From: Acetobacteraceae bacterium | GTDB taxonomy: Bacteria; Pseudomonadota; Alphaproteobacteria; Acetobacterales; Acetobacteraceae | Assembly (NCBI GenBank): GCA_030039695.1 | Contig: JASHVB010000846.1 | Location: 1 to 13,903 of the forward strand | Length of the DNA: 13,903 nt | Reading direction: 5' to 3' | Shown: positions 1 to 7,312 of the stretch, piece after piece | Position numbering within the stretch: the stretch's first letter is position 1 | Layout of the letters: the number at the start of each line of letters is the position of its first letter | Translations under genes and position numbers: made by a program | Notes under the pieces: generated by a model | What the model was told of the DNA's origin: nothing | What the model saw: the letters and a program-made list of their open reading frames with translations, nothing else | Databases searched by the model: none

Positions 1-1279
1 CACGCTGGGATGCTTCCGCGAGGGCAAGCGAATCGTCGATGTGCGGGAAACGTGCCCACACGAACATTCCATCTGTTGGTTCCACCAACATGTCCATTCC
101 AAGGCGCCCAAAGGCGCGTACCACACTAATGCGTGTCTCGCCGAGTCTCTCGTGCAAGCGTGACAAATACTTTCGGTAATGCCCATCCACCAACATCAGA
201 TAGACGAGCCGTTCGTTGAATTGCGAGGTGGTGATGCTCGTCAGCACCTTGATATCGGCAAGCTCCTCCGCGATGCCTTGGGCGCAGGCGAGGAACCCGA
301 CGCGCAGGCTGCCGGACAGTGTTTTCGAGAAGCTGCGCGCGTAGATAACTCGGTTGAGCTGGTCGAGCGTCGCGAGCCGTGGCGTTGTCTTCGCCTGGAG
401 ATCGCTGAAGATGTCATCTTCGACGATGAGAAAGCCGTGGCGTTCGGCTGCCTGCAGTACTTTGAAAGCGATGTGCGGGCTCATGTCGGTGCCGGTCGGG
501 TTCTGCATAACCGACTGGGTGAAGTACACCTTGGGCCGATGTGCGGCAGCGAGCGTCTCGAGCACGCCGACGTCCGGTCCATCACGATTACGCGGCACCG
601 CCAGCATTACGACGCCGTGCAAACGCAGATTGCCGAACAGGTTGTAATATCCGGGATCATCCACCAGGGCTGCGTCACCGGGCTTGAGCAGATATCGGAT
701 AACCAGATCCAGTGCCTGGCTGGTCCCGTTCGTGAGCAGTATTTGCCCGGGATGTGCAGTGATGCCGAGCGTAGAGAGCATCAGTGTGAGGTGCTCGCGT
801 AGCGGTAGATACCCAAACGGATGGCCGTATTCCAACAGATGCGCGCCGTTCTTGCGCGCAAGCACGTTGAGACTCTGGCGGATGCGGGCTTCGTCCAGCC
901 AAGAATTGGGCAGCCACGGACCGCCCGGGTGCAATCTTTGATCGTCCGCCTCCAGCAGGCGACGGATGAGCCAAACCAGCTCCTCATTGCGCTTGTGGCC
1001 ATCGGACGCGGCGACCTCTAATCCTGCCGGGGTCGTGGGCGCCGCCGTCGTGTAGAAGCCCGCGCCTGGCCTTGACTGCAAATAGCCCATGGCGACCAGC
1101 CGATCGTAAGCCTCGACCACCGTAAATCGGCTCACATGGTGGGCATCGGCGAAGGTCCGGATCGACGGCAGTTTGGTTCCTGGCCGCAGGTGCCGCTCGT
1201 CGATTTGCCGCTTGATGCCAGCGACGATCTGCGCGGCAAGCGGCTCGCCGTTCCTCTGACTGATCGTGAGAGAGAACAT
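1..1279 (-). CDS. MocR/GntR-family regulator with aminotransferase-like domain (3' end beyond window)
   Basis: The minus frame is open from an ATG at 1279 to the left edge, giving 426 residues of a family usually about 450-500 long, so only the C-terminus is missing. Residues about 10-75 form a GntR-type winged helix (LPSIRTFADAHHVSRFTV, then a GYLQSRPGAGFY wing). The rest is a fold-type I aminotransferase domain. It shows QNPTG near 259-263, VEDD near 286-289, the PLP-binding SFSK with Lys319, and an LRVGF arginine near 326. MocR proteins use PLP as a sensor and bind direct or inverted repeats near their own gene, usually controlling a divergent neighbour. Here that neighbour is the tautomerase gene at 1467, about 190 bases away. 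The start is chosen because homology to GntR regulators begins a few residues in; the ribosome binding site is weak. The family call is sure; the effector and target are inferred. Confidence 0.93.
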   Translation of the reverse strand, partial: MFSLTISQRNGEPLAAQIVAGIKRQIDERHLRPGTKLPSIRTFADAHHVSRFTVVEAYDRLVAMGYLQSRPGAGFYTTAAPTTPAGLEVAASDGHKRNEELVWLIRRLLEADDQRLHPGGPWLPNSWLDEARIRQSLNVLARKNGAHLLEYGHPFGYLPLREHLTLMLSTLGITAHPGQILLTNGTSQALDLVIRYLLKPGDAALVDDPGYYNLFGNLRLHGVVMLAVPRNRDGPDVGVLETLAAAHRPKVYFTQSVMQNPTGTDMSPHIAFKVLQAAERHGFLIVEDDIFSDLQAKTTPRLATLDQLNRVIYARSFSKTLSGSLRVGFLACAQGIAEELADIKVLTSITTSQFNERLVYLMLVDGHYRKYLSRLHERLGETRISVVRAFGRLGMDMLVEPTDGMFVWARFPHIDDSLALAEASQR

Positions 1280-1305
1280 ACTGGGTCGATGCGTTTCCCT
1301 ATCGA

Positions 1306-1331
1306 CTGGCCCGGTCTCTGGACCGGTACAG
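1306..1331. promoter_or_regulatory. Candidate MocR operator between divergent genes
   Basis: CTGGCCCGGT (1306-1315) is repeated as CTGGACCGGT (1318-1327) with a 12-base period. The second copy also lies inside an almost perfect palindrome, CTGGACCGGTACAG (1318-1331). MocR regulators typically bind such combined direct and inverted repeats with conserved CTG/GGT half sites. The site lies just upstream of the regulator's start codon, where it could serve autoregulation. Function is inferred from position and pattern only. Confidence 0.5.
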
Positions 1332-1351
1332 TCGCGGCAGGTGGCGTTGCA

Positions 1352-1388
1352 ACTGTCTATTACTGTCTTGCCTAGCGTCTTGGCAAGA
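1352..1388. repeat. Direct repeat ACTGTCT and overlapping hairpin in the divergent intergenic region
   Basis: ACTGTCT occurs at 1352-1358 and 1362-1368, a 10-base period equal to one helical turn. Overlapping it is a perfect 7-base inverted repeat, TCTTGCC (1366-1372) and GGCAAGA (1382-1388), with a 9-base loop. It lies about 80 bases upstream of the tautomerase start. It may be a second regulator contact or part of the tautomerase promoter/leader. No convincing -35/-10 pair is visible. Confidence 0.3.
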
Positions 1389-1466
1389 TTGCCGGGCTTC
1401 AAGCGGCGAACGGAGGACCTCATTTCGCCGCGGCAAGGGCAACCGCACATCAAGGGAGAGACCCAT

Positions 1467-1691
1467 ATGCCCCTCATTCAGGTTCGCGTCATCAAGGACG
1501 TATTTACCAAGGAGCAGAAGCGCCAGATCATCAGCAAGCTCACCGATGCGATGGTCTCAATCGAGGGCGAAAACATGCGCAACGTTACTTGGTGCGTGGT
1601 CGAGGAGGTGGAGAGCGGTGACTGGGGGATCGGCGGCAGTGCCCTCACCACGGCGGACGTGCATGCGCTCGCGCACGGAAAGGCGGCGTAA
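1467..1691 (+). CDS. 4-oxalocrotonate tautomerase family protein, 74 aa
   Basis: The 74-residue product begins Met-Pro (MPLIQVRVIKDVFTKEQKRQ), the family hallmark. After Met removal, Pro becomes the N-terminal catalytic base for keto-enol tautomerisation. The middle has the typical amphipathic helix and beta pattern (residues 15-47) and ends with GDWGIGG, where the family has a conserved aromatic plus glycine segment. Length is typical of 4-OT subunits, which form hexamers in the cytoplasm. An upstream in-frame extension exists, but the start at 1467 is set by the Pro and by a good ribosome binding site, AGGGAGAG, at 1453-1460. It diverges from the MocR gene, a pairing that suggests it is the regulator's target. 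The substrate is unknown; members act on unsaturated 2-oxoacids, isomers of hydroxymuconate, or as dehalogenases. Confidence 0.9.
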   Translation: MPLIQVRVIKDVFTKEQKRQIISKLTDAMVSIEGENMRNVTWCVVEEVESGDWGIGGSALTTADVHALAHGKAA

Positions 1692-1889
1692 CGGCTGACG
1701 TCGCTCGCGCTGCGCCCTGGCGATGGCTGCGGCCGGTGGCGCAACGCGACCTGCCGAGAATATCGCTGCACACGGCCGATAGTTCTTCGTCGGGTCTTGC
1801 TTGGCTGGCCGGAGTAAAGTCCTTCGGAAAATGCGGGTCAAAGAGTGATTTTCTGCCGGTCTGCTTCGGGGTAAGGATGTGATGTAATC

Positions 1890-2117
1890 GGACGAGGTCC
1901 ATCGCGGCGATCGTCACGGAAGCTGGCAAGGACGCAGCGGAAGCAGGTATTGCGATTCCCGTTCCTGCGGCCGTCTCCAGCAGCGGTGCGCGGCCCGGCC
2001 ATCGCCTCGCGGTGGCACCATGTGCTGCGCGAACGGCGTGAACAGCATTGGTGCGAGGAAGCGGTCGTAGAACTCCCGGATCGGCCCGGTGAATGCGGCA
2101 TCGAGCTGCGCCGCCTG
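1890..2117 (-). pseudogene. Frameshifted N-terminal remnant of a class I SAM-dependent methyltransferase
   Basis: Read on the minus strand from 2117, one frame gives QLDAAFTGPIREFYDRFLA followed by PMLFTPFAQHMV, the start of a common bacterial SAM methyltransferase family. Close to 1990-2005 the homology moves to another frame, which gives LLETAAGTGIAIPASAAS and then LPASVTIAAMDL. This includes the SAM-binding motif I (ETAAGTG) and the acidic end of beta strand 2. Homology stops near 1890, well before the catalytic half, and I see no start codon in frame ahead of QLDAAF. So at least one frameshift is present and about two thirds of the gene is lost. It is not expected to be functional. Confidence 0.75.
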
Positions 2118-2496
2118 AAGCTCCTATAACCGACGTTTGTCGAAGATGTTGGTATCGTTCGGCGATTATGCTCGCCACGGCAAGGTTGGGGCAGCCGCTA
2201 ACCGGACGTCCTCTCTCCGGTTGGACCAAGCCGCTTGGTCAGCCGGCGGGCGGTGACCAGGGGGCGTTGCGAATGAGGATCGGCTTGGAAAATGACGCCG
2301 AATCATCACGCCGCGGGTGCACCAGTTTTTGAGCGCTACGGCCAGAGGTTCAATGCGCGCAGGCGTGAGGGCGGTTTGGACATTTACCTTCCTCTCAAGA
2401 TTTCAGGCTGCGGGAAGCGTCTATCGAAGGGGAGACATCGCCGTGACAACTGCTTGCGTGACATCATCAACCGCGGCTGCCGAGCATGCAATCGTA
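2118..2496. other. Stretch without a gene; contains two small palindromes
   Basis: No reading frame here resembles a protein I recognise. Two inverted repeats are close together: AACCGGA (2200-2206) with TCCGGTT (2216-2222), and GACCAAG (2224-2230) with CTTGGTC (2234-2240), the latter perfect with a 3-base loop. Neither is followed by a T-run on either strand, so terminator function is doubtful. They may be leftovers of mobile-element ends, given the transposase remnant nearby. Confidence 0.4.
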
Positions 2497-2670
2497 GCGC
2501 TCACCGCCATTGCGGACGGGGGTCACTTCGAGGGTGAGGAAATCCAGGCGTGCGGTGAGGCGGATGTCATGCCCCTCGTGCCCAGGCCGTTGACCTCTGG
2601 CGCAAAGGCTGAAGGACGTTTCGGCAAGCCGGACTTCGGCTACTACACCGCTGATGACGAATACCGCCGC
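2497..2670 (+). mobile_element. IS1182-family transposase remnant
   Basis: A 58-residue segment matches the central-to-late part of IS1182-type transposases. It reads ALTAIADGGHFEGEEIQACG, then PLVPRPLTSGAKAEGRFGK, then PDFGYYTADDEYRR. In intact members the first motif is ADRGYF; here Arg is replaced by Gly and Tyr by His. Homology starts abruptly near 2497 and ends near 2670, where the conserved continuation (YRCPAGE) is replaced by unrelated residues and a stop at 2686-2688. No start, no N-terminal domain and no terminal repeats are recognisable. This is a dead insertion-sequence fragment whose right end lies only 25 bases from the stop codon of the convergent GH16-like gene. Confidence 0.82.
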
Positions 2671-2678
2671 TTTCCTTT

Positions 2679-2695
2679 GGAGGGTTGAACCCTCC
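2679..2695. repeat. Perfect 8-base palindrome at the operon's 3' end
   Basis: GGAGGGTT (2679-2686) pairs with AACCCTCC (2688-2695) around a single G. It sits at the junction between the transposase remnant and the stop codon (2695-2697) of the minus-strand GH16-like gene. A second inverted repeat, TTTCACA (2698-2704) with TGTGAAA (2714-2720), overlaps that gene's last codons. Together they could slow RNA decay or act as a weak terminator, but no U-tract follows on the minus strand. Confidence 0.35.
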
Positions 2696-3930
2696 TATTT
2701 CACACCGTTCTCCTGTGAAACGCGATATTGGTCGGGATCGGCTATATTGCCGTACCAGCCGGAAATCTCCTGCACGACAATGGTCCAGCCACCAGGAATC
2801 CCATCATTCTCCGTGGCCACACCGTCGCGGACGAAATGTGGAATCGCCTGATTGCCGATCATCAGATGCATGGCAACGGTCTTGCGTTGCCCATCGCGAG
2901 GATCGACATAGGATTGCTGTGGATATTCCATGTAGAGCGTGGCAACGAGCTTGCCGTCCACGAAAAGGTCGATCAGGTTGCTTCCATCACCCCGCCAGTT
3001 GCCGACCAGATCATGGAATCCTGCGCTCCAGTCAAACGGAGTGCGTTCGAACTCCGGCCCGTAGGCTTTGCCATAATAACGCCAGCCATTGCCATTGGCC
3101 CAGTACACCGAGTGTGTGGGTGCCTTCCACTTCACCCCATAAATATCGGGTGTGCCGAAATCGATCTGATACCCGGTCGGCACGCCGTTGTTGATACGCG
3201 AATAATTGTCGTTCCAGTCGATCTCGAAATTGGTTCCGCTCGTGCGATACAGCGCCGTCGGCTTGCCGAAATCTTGATAGGGATTGCCATTCGGGCCGGG
3301 GGAGATCTGCTGGCCGGTGAACATCCAGATCGGCGCCCAGGCGTGATTCCCTTTTGGACTGCGGTAGCGCACCTTGAGGGTCATGCCAGGACGCCATTCA
3401 AACGGCAGACGCACCATCGCACCCCAGACATGGCCGGGGCGGCAATCCGTGTGGTCGTGCGAACAGATCGCCCGTAGATGCATGCCATCCGGCCGCATCA
3501 CATGTAGATCGTTCGGATCACCCACGGAAAAATGACGCGCCACAGCGGCAAAAGTGTCGTTGTTCGCCTGCCCAGTGTCCATTGGGCTACCGATCGCCTT
3601 CGTGAGATCGCCGACCATGTAGTTGAGGAAGAAGGTATCTCGGATCGACTGCGACGTTGTCATATTCGCGTTTTTCTGTGCGCTGCCCATGATGAGCGAA
3701 AAGGCATTGCGCGACCCCGGTTCCATAACCAGCCCATCGCCGGGTGTCGCGCCGTGAACGATCGGCAGCGGCCGGGCGAGTGGATTGTTCGGCGTCGTGA
3801 GATAGCCCTCGTCGCTGACCGGCGCCCGCTGAGCTGCCAGCTGCCCGGTGGCAAGGGTCAGCACACCGGCAACAAAAAGTCTGGCTGCAAACCGCCGTCG
3901 CATGCACATTCGGTGGAACATGATTGGCAT
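2695..3930 (-). CDS. Secreted GH16-like (concanavalin A-fold) protein
   Basis: The 411-residue product has an N-terminal signal peptide: basic RRRFAAR near 11-17, hydrophobic LFVAGVLTLAT, cleavage probably after about residue 34. Residues about 165-400 have the layout of GH16-type beta-sandwich proteins. HVWGAMVRLPFEWRPGM is followed by HAWAPIWMFTG, then NFEIDWNDNYSR (Glu236, Asp238, Asp241), and late strands with DLFVDGKLVATLY and MHLMIGNQ. GH16 enzymes cleave beta-glucans or galactans using E-x-D-x-(x)-E. Here the last Glu position appears to be Asp, so it may be an altered enzyme or a binding protein. The start at 3930 is preferred over one at 3957 because GGGAGA lies at 3935-3940. It is the last gene of the operon, 70 bases after the VOC gene. 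The likely role is binding or trimming the polymer made or modified by the operon. Confidence 0.72.
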   Translation of the reverse strand: MPIMFHRMCMRRRFAARLFVAGVLTLATGQLAAQRAPVSDEGYLTTPNNPLARPLPIVHGATPGDGLVMEPGSRNAFSLIMGSAQKNANMTTSQSIRDTFFLNYMVGDLTKAIGSPMDTGQANNDTFAAVARHFSVGDPNDLHVMRPDGMHLRAICSHDHTDCRPGHVWGAMVRLPFEWRPGMTLKVRYRSPKGNHAWAPIWMFTGQQISPGPNGNPYQDFGKPTALYRTSGTNFEIDWNDNYSRINNGVPTGYQIDFGTPDIYGVKWKAPTHSVYWANGNGWRYYGKAYGPEFERTPFDWSAGFHDLVGNWRGDGSNLIDLFVDGKLVATLYMEYPQQSYVDPRDGQRKTVAMHLMIGNQAIPHFVRDGVATENDGIPGGWTIVVQEISGWYGNIADPDQYRVSQENGVK

Positions 3931-4000
3931 CCTGTCTCCCAGGCGACTGCACAACATCTGCGGCGAGCGCCTGTCCTCAGCCGATTCATGCCGAACCTGA

Positions 4001-4447
4001 TCAGGGTTTCGGCGTCGGGTCTGCGCGCAGCAGTTCGACGAGCCCGATGCCCGATATGGTGTAAAAGGACACCTCGCGGCCCCCGAACAGAATAGCGGGG
4101 GTGGGCGGGCTTACCGTCACCACCTCAAGCCCCGCTGTCTCAAGCGCCGCAATCGCCCTGTCAGGGTGCGGACATTCATAACATAGATGATAGATGAGGG
4201 TGCCCATGCGCTTGACCAGCCTGTCGATCGGAGACGGCTTGTCGCTCGGCCAGATCACTTCAACATCGGGCATCGTGGGATGATGGCACATCGCCAGATT
4301 GACCTGCTGCAGCGGATCGAATACCTGCTCGCCTTGGCGGTACCCCAGGGTGTGGAGGTAGCGAAGCGCCTCCTCTGGTACCCGCACGGCGAGCCCAAAA
4401 TGGTGGAAATGCAGCCCCTCGATTCCAACGGTCATCGCACTGCTCAT
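4001..4447 (-). CDS. VOC-family protein resembling methylmalonyl-CoA epimerase
   Basis: The 148-residue product has two beta-alpha-beta-beta-beta modules typical of the vicinal oxygen chelate fold. Module one starts GLHFHHFGLAVRVPEEALRY and module two starts near GTLIYHLCYEC. Four likely metal ligands are visible: His16, Glu63 (DVEVIWP), His87 and Glu138 (GLVELL). This is the spacing of methylmalonyl-CoA epimerase and glyoxalase I, where a divalent metal stabilises an enediolate next to a thioester. It lies 31 bases after the acyl carrier protein gene, so a carrier-bound thioester is a reasonable substrate; epimerisation of the alpha carbon is my inference. Other VOC activities (lyase, isomerase) are possible. 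The ATG at 4447 has a poor ribosome binding site; an internal ATG four codons later would also keep the whole domain. Confidence 0.8.
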   Translation of the reverse strand: MSSAMTVGIEGLHFHHFGLAVRVPEEALRYLHTLGYRQGEQVFDPLQQVNLAMCHHPTMPDVEVIWPSDKPSPIDRLVKRMGTLIYHLCYECPHPDRAIAALETAGLEVVTVSPPTPAILFGGREVSFYTISGIGLVELLRADPTPKP

Positions 4448-4478
4448 CGCCGATGCGTTGCCAGCGATGCCACGGTTC

Positions 4479-4721
4479 TCAGATTTTCGACTGGATCATC
4501 TGGACGAACTCGCCGACATTCTTGAGCTGGCCGACTTCCGCAGCGGAGAACTTTACGCCGAACGCCTTAGACACTGCGAGTACCAGACGGACATGGCTTA
4601 GGCTGTCCCAGCCATCCACGTCATCTGCGGTCATGCCTGGCGTTAGCACGAGATCATCCTCGTCTAGCACGTCGTGGAACACGGTGGTGAGCTTTTCGTA
4701 CACGACTGCCTTTTCGATCAT
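4479..4721 (-). CDS. Acyl carrier protein, 80 aa
   Basis: This small acidic protein has the four-helix carrier-protein pattern. The phosphopantetheine attachment site is Ser40 in VDGWDSLSHVRLV, with GW-D-S-L fully conserved. Flanking helices are EKLTTVFHDVLD (9-20) and GVKFSAAEVGQLKNVGEFVQ (55-74). The start at 4721 is chosen over an in-frame ATG at 4736 because a perfect GGAGG (4727-4731) sits 5 bases ahead of it. It starts 11 bases past the stop of the SGNH gene, so the two are probably translated together. Flanked by FkbH-like, MBOAT and SGNH genes, it is best seen as a dedicated carrier for an acyl or glyceryl group rather than the housekeeping fatty-acid ACP. It plays the part DltC plays in D-alanylation. 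Confidence 0.92.
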   Translation of the reverse strand: MIEKAVVYEKLTTVFHDVLDEDDLVLTPGMTADDVDGWDSLSHVRLVLAVSKAFGVKFSAAEVGQLKNVGEFVQMIQSKI

Positions 4722-4732
4722 GACAACCTCCG

Positions 4733-5863
4733 TCATCGAGAGTTTACGACCCTCGCCTGAGATGTGGCCCGCGGCGGGCCGGCGGCGATCAGAGCTGTGC
4801 CGTCCCTGCACACCAGCGAATCCAGCACCGCACCCAGCCGGGCGGCCCATATCGGGGCTATATGCGGTCGCGGATGCACTTCGTCAGAAAAATCCTGCTC
4901 TGCGCTCAAGTCATCCATGCGCAGCGCCGCAAAGCCGCGACGCCCGTCGAATCGCGCAAACACCGCGTCCAGAAGCCGCTCATAGCCCGGTTCGTACGGG
5001 CTCGCATCGCGATGCCAGGACGGGATCGGCAGATCCGCGAGCACGACCTTTTCCCCAGAATCCAGCAGTTCCTCGATCGTCTTCTGCAGGACCACAACCT
5101 GATAGGCGGAAATCTGATTCTCGCCGCCCATCGCGTCGTGCCAATAGGTGAGAGCCTCCTGCTTGGCCTTGTCACTCATGACGACCTTCTCACGCTCGGC
5201 GTCCGTGAGGTTTTGGCGGTGTAGATCCAGGGTCTGCTCCAGCGCGTGAACGAGATTGCGCGCCATCTTGTCGAGTAACAGATAGGGCCGGATCACTACC
5301 ACCGCGGTCGATAGCCATTGTATCGGCAGCACTGGAATCGGCCCGTCAGCCGCCCGGCGATAAAAGCCGTAGCGATAGCGTTCAATGTCGAGATCGGTGT
5401 CCCCTGGATGGCGATTGGGGTCCGCCCACCGCAGGGCACTGTCGACGAACATGCCGTACCAGACGCCAAAGACCCAGATGTCGCTGTGCTGCGCCGTGCT
5501 GTCCTGCACCTCGTGCACGAGATCGACCATCTGCCGGAGTTCTGATATGTTCTCGCTGCCGAGCGCAAGACTGCTGACCTTCGCGCAGGGCATGTGGTCC
5601 TGTACCTGGGCCTGCCGGAATCCTGCGCCAGTGTTCGACGCGCCGACCAGTAGAACCTTCCGCTCGGGCGTGTCGAGCACGTAGCGTTGCAGCATCACGT
5701 ATTTCGGTGAGGTCAAATAAAGCGTGTCCGCCGCGTTCCATGTGTCGAGCGAATCGCTCTCCGGCGGATCGGGGACGACGATGAAGGTTAGCCCGAGCAC
5801 GAAACCGTACAGCACGGCGAAATAGAGCGCCGTCAACCCGGCTTGGCGGAGGATATATTTCAC
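4733..5863 (-). CDS. Membrane-anchored SGNH-family (DltD/AlgX-like) protein
   Basis: The 376-residue product has one N-terminal membrane segment (about residues 9-30), followed by a large domain expected to lie in the periplasm. SGNH hydrolase blocks are visible: LLVGASNTG with candidate nucleophile Ser76, LGSEN near 101-105, and SDEVHP with Asp327 and His330. Proteins of this type (DltD, AlgJ/AlgX, WssI-like) partner with MBOAT acyltransferases to pass an acyl group to an extracytoplasmic polymer, or edit it. The GTG start at 5863 is 2 bases past the MBOAT stop (TGA at 5866-5868), so translational coupling is likely. The C-terminal 25 residues after the catalytic His region look unstructured and non-conserved. 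The acceptor polymer cannot be read from the sequence. Confidence 0.83.
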   Translation of the reverse strand: MKYILRQAGLTALYFAVLYGFVLGLTFIVVPDPPESDSLDTWNAADTLYLTSPKYVMLQRYVLDTPERKVLLVGASNTGAGFRQAQVQDHMPCAKVSSLALGSENISELRQMVDLVHEVQDSTAQHSDIWVFGVWYGMFVDSALRWADPNRHPGDTDLDIERYRYGFYRRAADGPIPVLPIQWLSTAVVVIRPYLLLDKMARNLVHALEQTLDLHRQNLTDAEREKVVMSDKAKQEALTYWHDAMGGENQISAYQVVVLQKTIEELLDSGEKVVLADLPIPSWHRDASPYEPGYERLLDAVFARFDGRRGFAALRMDDLSAEQDFSDEVHPRPHIAPIWAARLGAVLDSLVCRDGTALIAAGPPRATSQARVVNSR

Positions 5864-5865
5864 CT

Positions 5866-7296
5866 TCAGAATGCCTTATAGACGAAATCAGGGGCTTTAT
5901 TGAACAGTGAGGTAATCCCCAGCACCGCGAGGATGCGCACTGCGAGCCCGATGTTCCGATAAATCAAGGTTCCCGGCAGCATGGGCAAACTGTTGGCACG
6001 TGCCCGGACCCACCCCCAGCTGGCGTCGAAGATGAGAGCGCCGAGCGCGAAGCCAAGCACAAGCAGCACGAACGCCGCGCAGATGCCGACCACGCCAAGC
6101 CGACTGGCGAGTGCGAGATATTGCGCCAATTCGGGTTTCCAGAGGCACGTCAGGGCCAGGGTAAAATAGGAAAACGTCAATCCCCGGGCGAGATAAACAT
6201 AAGTGGCGGTCTGGCCGAGGGCGCGGTAGCGCTTTCTGCCGAGCTGCTTGGCGCAGAGGATCTGCCAAAGCTTATTGCCGCTCGCCCCAGCCCCCATAAG
6301 CAGACCGTAGATAACGAAGACCAGAGTGCTCCCATGCCAAACACCCATGATCAGGAAAGTGACGAAAAATGCAAACGCGCCGAGATAGGCTGTGAGTTCC
6401 GGGGAGGGCCAGCGCGTCATCAGTCGCATCAGCAGCGGAGTGAAGACATAGACCTTGAACCATTCCGACAGGGTCATGTGCCAACGCTGCCAGAATTCGA
6501 GAAAGCTGCGCGCTGAGAACGGCCTGTTGAAGTTCTCCGGCAGTGACATGCCGAGCAGCATGCCGACCCCAATAACAATGTCCATATAACCGGAAAAATT
6601 CAGATAGAGGTAGGCAGTGTAAGCGGTGGCGCAGATCGCGAACAGAACCCAAAGCATGGGGCCCGTGCCTGAGAGATGCGGGCTCAGGCTCAAGTACACG
6701 TAATCGGCGGCTTCGGCGACGACAGCAAATCGGATATAGCCGGTTACCACCCGCGAGAAGGCGGCGTAGACCCTATCGGCGTCGAGGGCCACGGTCTCCA
6801 CCCCATCCATGGGGCTGAAGTCCTGGTAACGCTGGATTGGGCCTGACACGAAGCAGAGAAAGTTGCACGTGTAACGGAAGAAGGCGAGGGGGCCGATGCC
6901 GTCGGGCAGGTTTCCGGAACGCGCATCCATCATTAGATGCAGCACTCGGAATAGAATATAGGACAGGCCGACGATCAGATATGGGAACGGCAGCTGCACG
7001 ACGTTGTCAATGAACGAGAAGCGCTTAAGGATCACGTAGGTCGCGAGCACGACCGCGATGCCCACTCCCAGGATGACGCCGTTGGGCCGCGTTCGCACCA
7101 CTTGCAGGCCGACATAGCTGAGCAGCAGAAAACCCAGCAGCGGCAGCACCTGCACGATTCCACCAACATAGCTTGCGATGAAGGCAGCATTGGCCAAGGT
7201 CATCACCAGGCGCCGGTAAGCCACCGAAGCGGTCAGATGATAGGAGATGACAACGAGCGCGACAAAGATGAGAAAGCTTGATGAGGATAGACTCAT
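5866..7296 (-). CDS. MBOAT-family membrane-bound O-acyltransferase
   Basis: The 476-residue protein is strongly hydrophobic with about ten or more predicted membrane segments. The MBOAT signature is clear. ENFNRPFSARSFLEFWQRWH (residues 254-273) leads into TLSEWFKVYVFTPL, and GVWHG (318-322) contains the catalytic His321. GPIQRY near 152-157 and NFSGYMDI near 233-240 are further family motifs seen in AlgI and DltB. These enzymes take an acyl group from a cytoplasmic donor and move it through the membrane to an extracellular glycan or teichoic acid. Here an ACP encoded in the same operon is the probable donor, as DltC is for DltB. The gene starts at an ATG with a GGGGAT-type ribosome binding site, 16 bases after the FkbH-like gene, and is 2 bases before the SGNH gene. 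Confidence 0.95.
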   Translation of the reverse strand: MSLSSSSFLIFVALVVISYHLTASVAYRRLVMTLANAAFIASYVGGIVQVLPLLGFLLLSYVGLQVVRTRPNGVILGVGIAVVLATYVILKRFSFIDNVVQLPFPYLIVGLSYILFRVLHLMMDARSGNLPDGIGPLAFFRYTCNFLCFVSGPIQRYQDFSPMDGVETVALDADRVYAAFSRVVTGYIRFAVVAEAADYVYLSLSPHLSGTGPMLWVLFAICATAYTAYLYLNFSGYMDIVIGVGMLLGMSLPENFNRPFSARSFLEFWQRWHMTLSEWFKVYVFTPLLMRLMTRWPSPELTAYLGAFAFFVTFLIMGVWHGSTLVFVIYGLLMGAGASGNKLWQILCAKQLGRKRYRALGQTATYVYLARGLTFSYFTLALTCLWKPELAQYLALASRLGVVGICAAFVLLVLGFALGALIFDASWGWVRARANSLPMLPGTLIYRNIGLAVRILAVLGITSLFNKAPDFVYKAF

Positions 7297-7312
7297 GAGC
7301 CCAATCCCCGTG

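Noticed and set aside
179..802. Plus-strand open frame of 207 codons
   Set aside because: It lies wholly inside the minus-strand MocR gene, has no recognisable motif, and the opposite strand gives clear family homology.
1645..2229. Minus-strand open frame of 194 codons treated as a whole gene
   Set aside because: Only its middle part (LLETAAGTG region) has homology; the rest is unrelated, and the true N-terminus of the family is in another frame, so it is a pseudogene fragment.
2200..2240. Two adjacent palindromes as a transcription terminator
   Set aside because: No T-run follows on either strand and no intact gene ends nearby.
2685..4095. Several plus-strand open frames of 120-250 codons
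   Set aside because: They are antisense to the GH16-like and VOC genes, are rich in Arg, Pro and His, and show no domain.
4453..5151. Plus-strand open frame of 232 codons
   Set aside because: It covers the ACP and SGNH genes in antisense; low-complexity composition indicates a chance frame.
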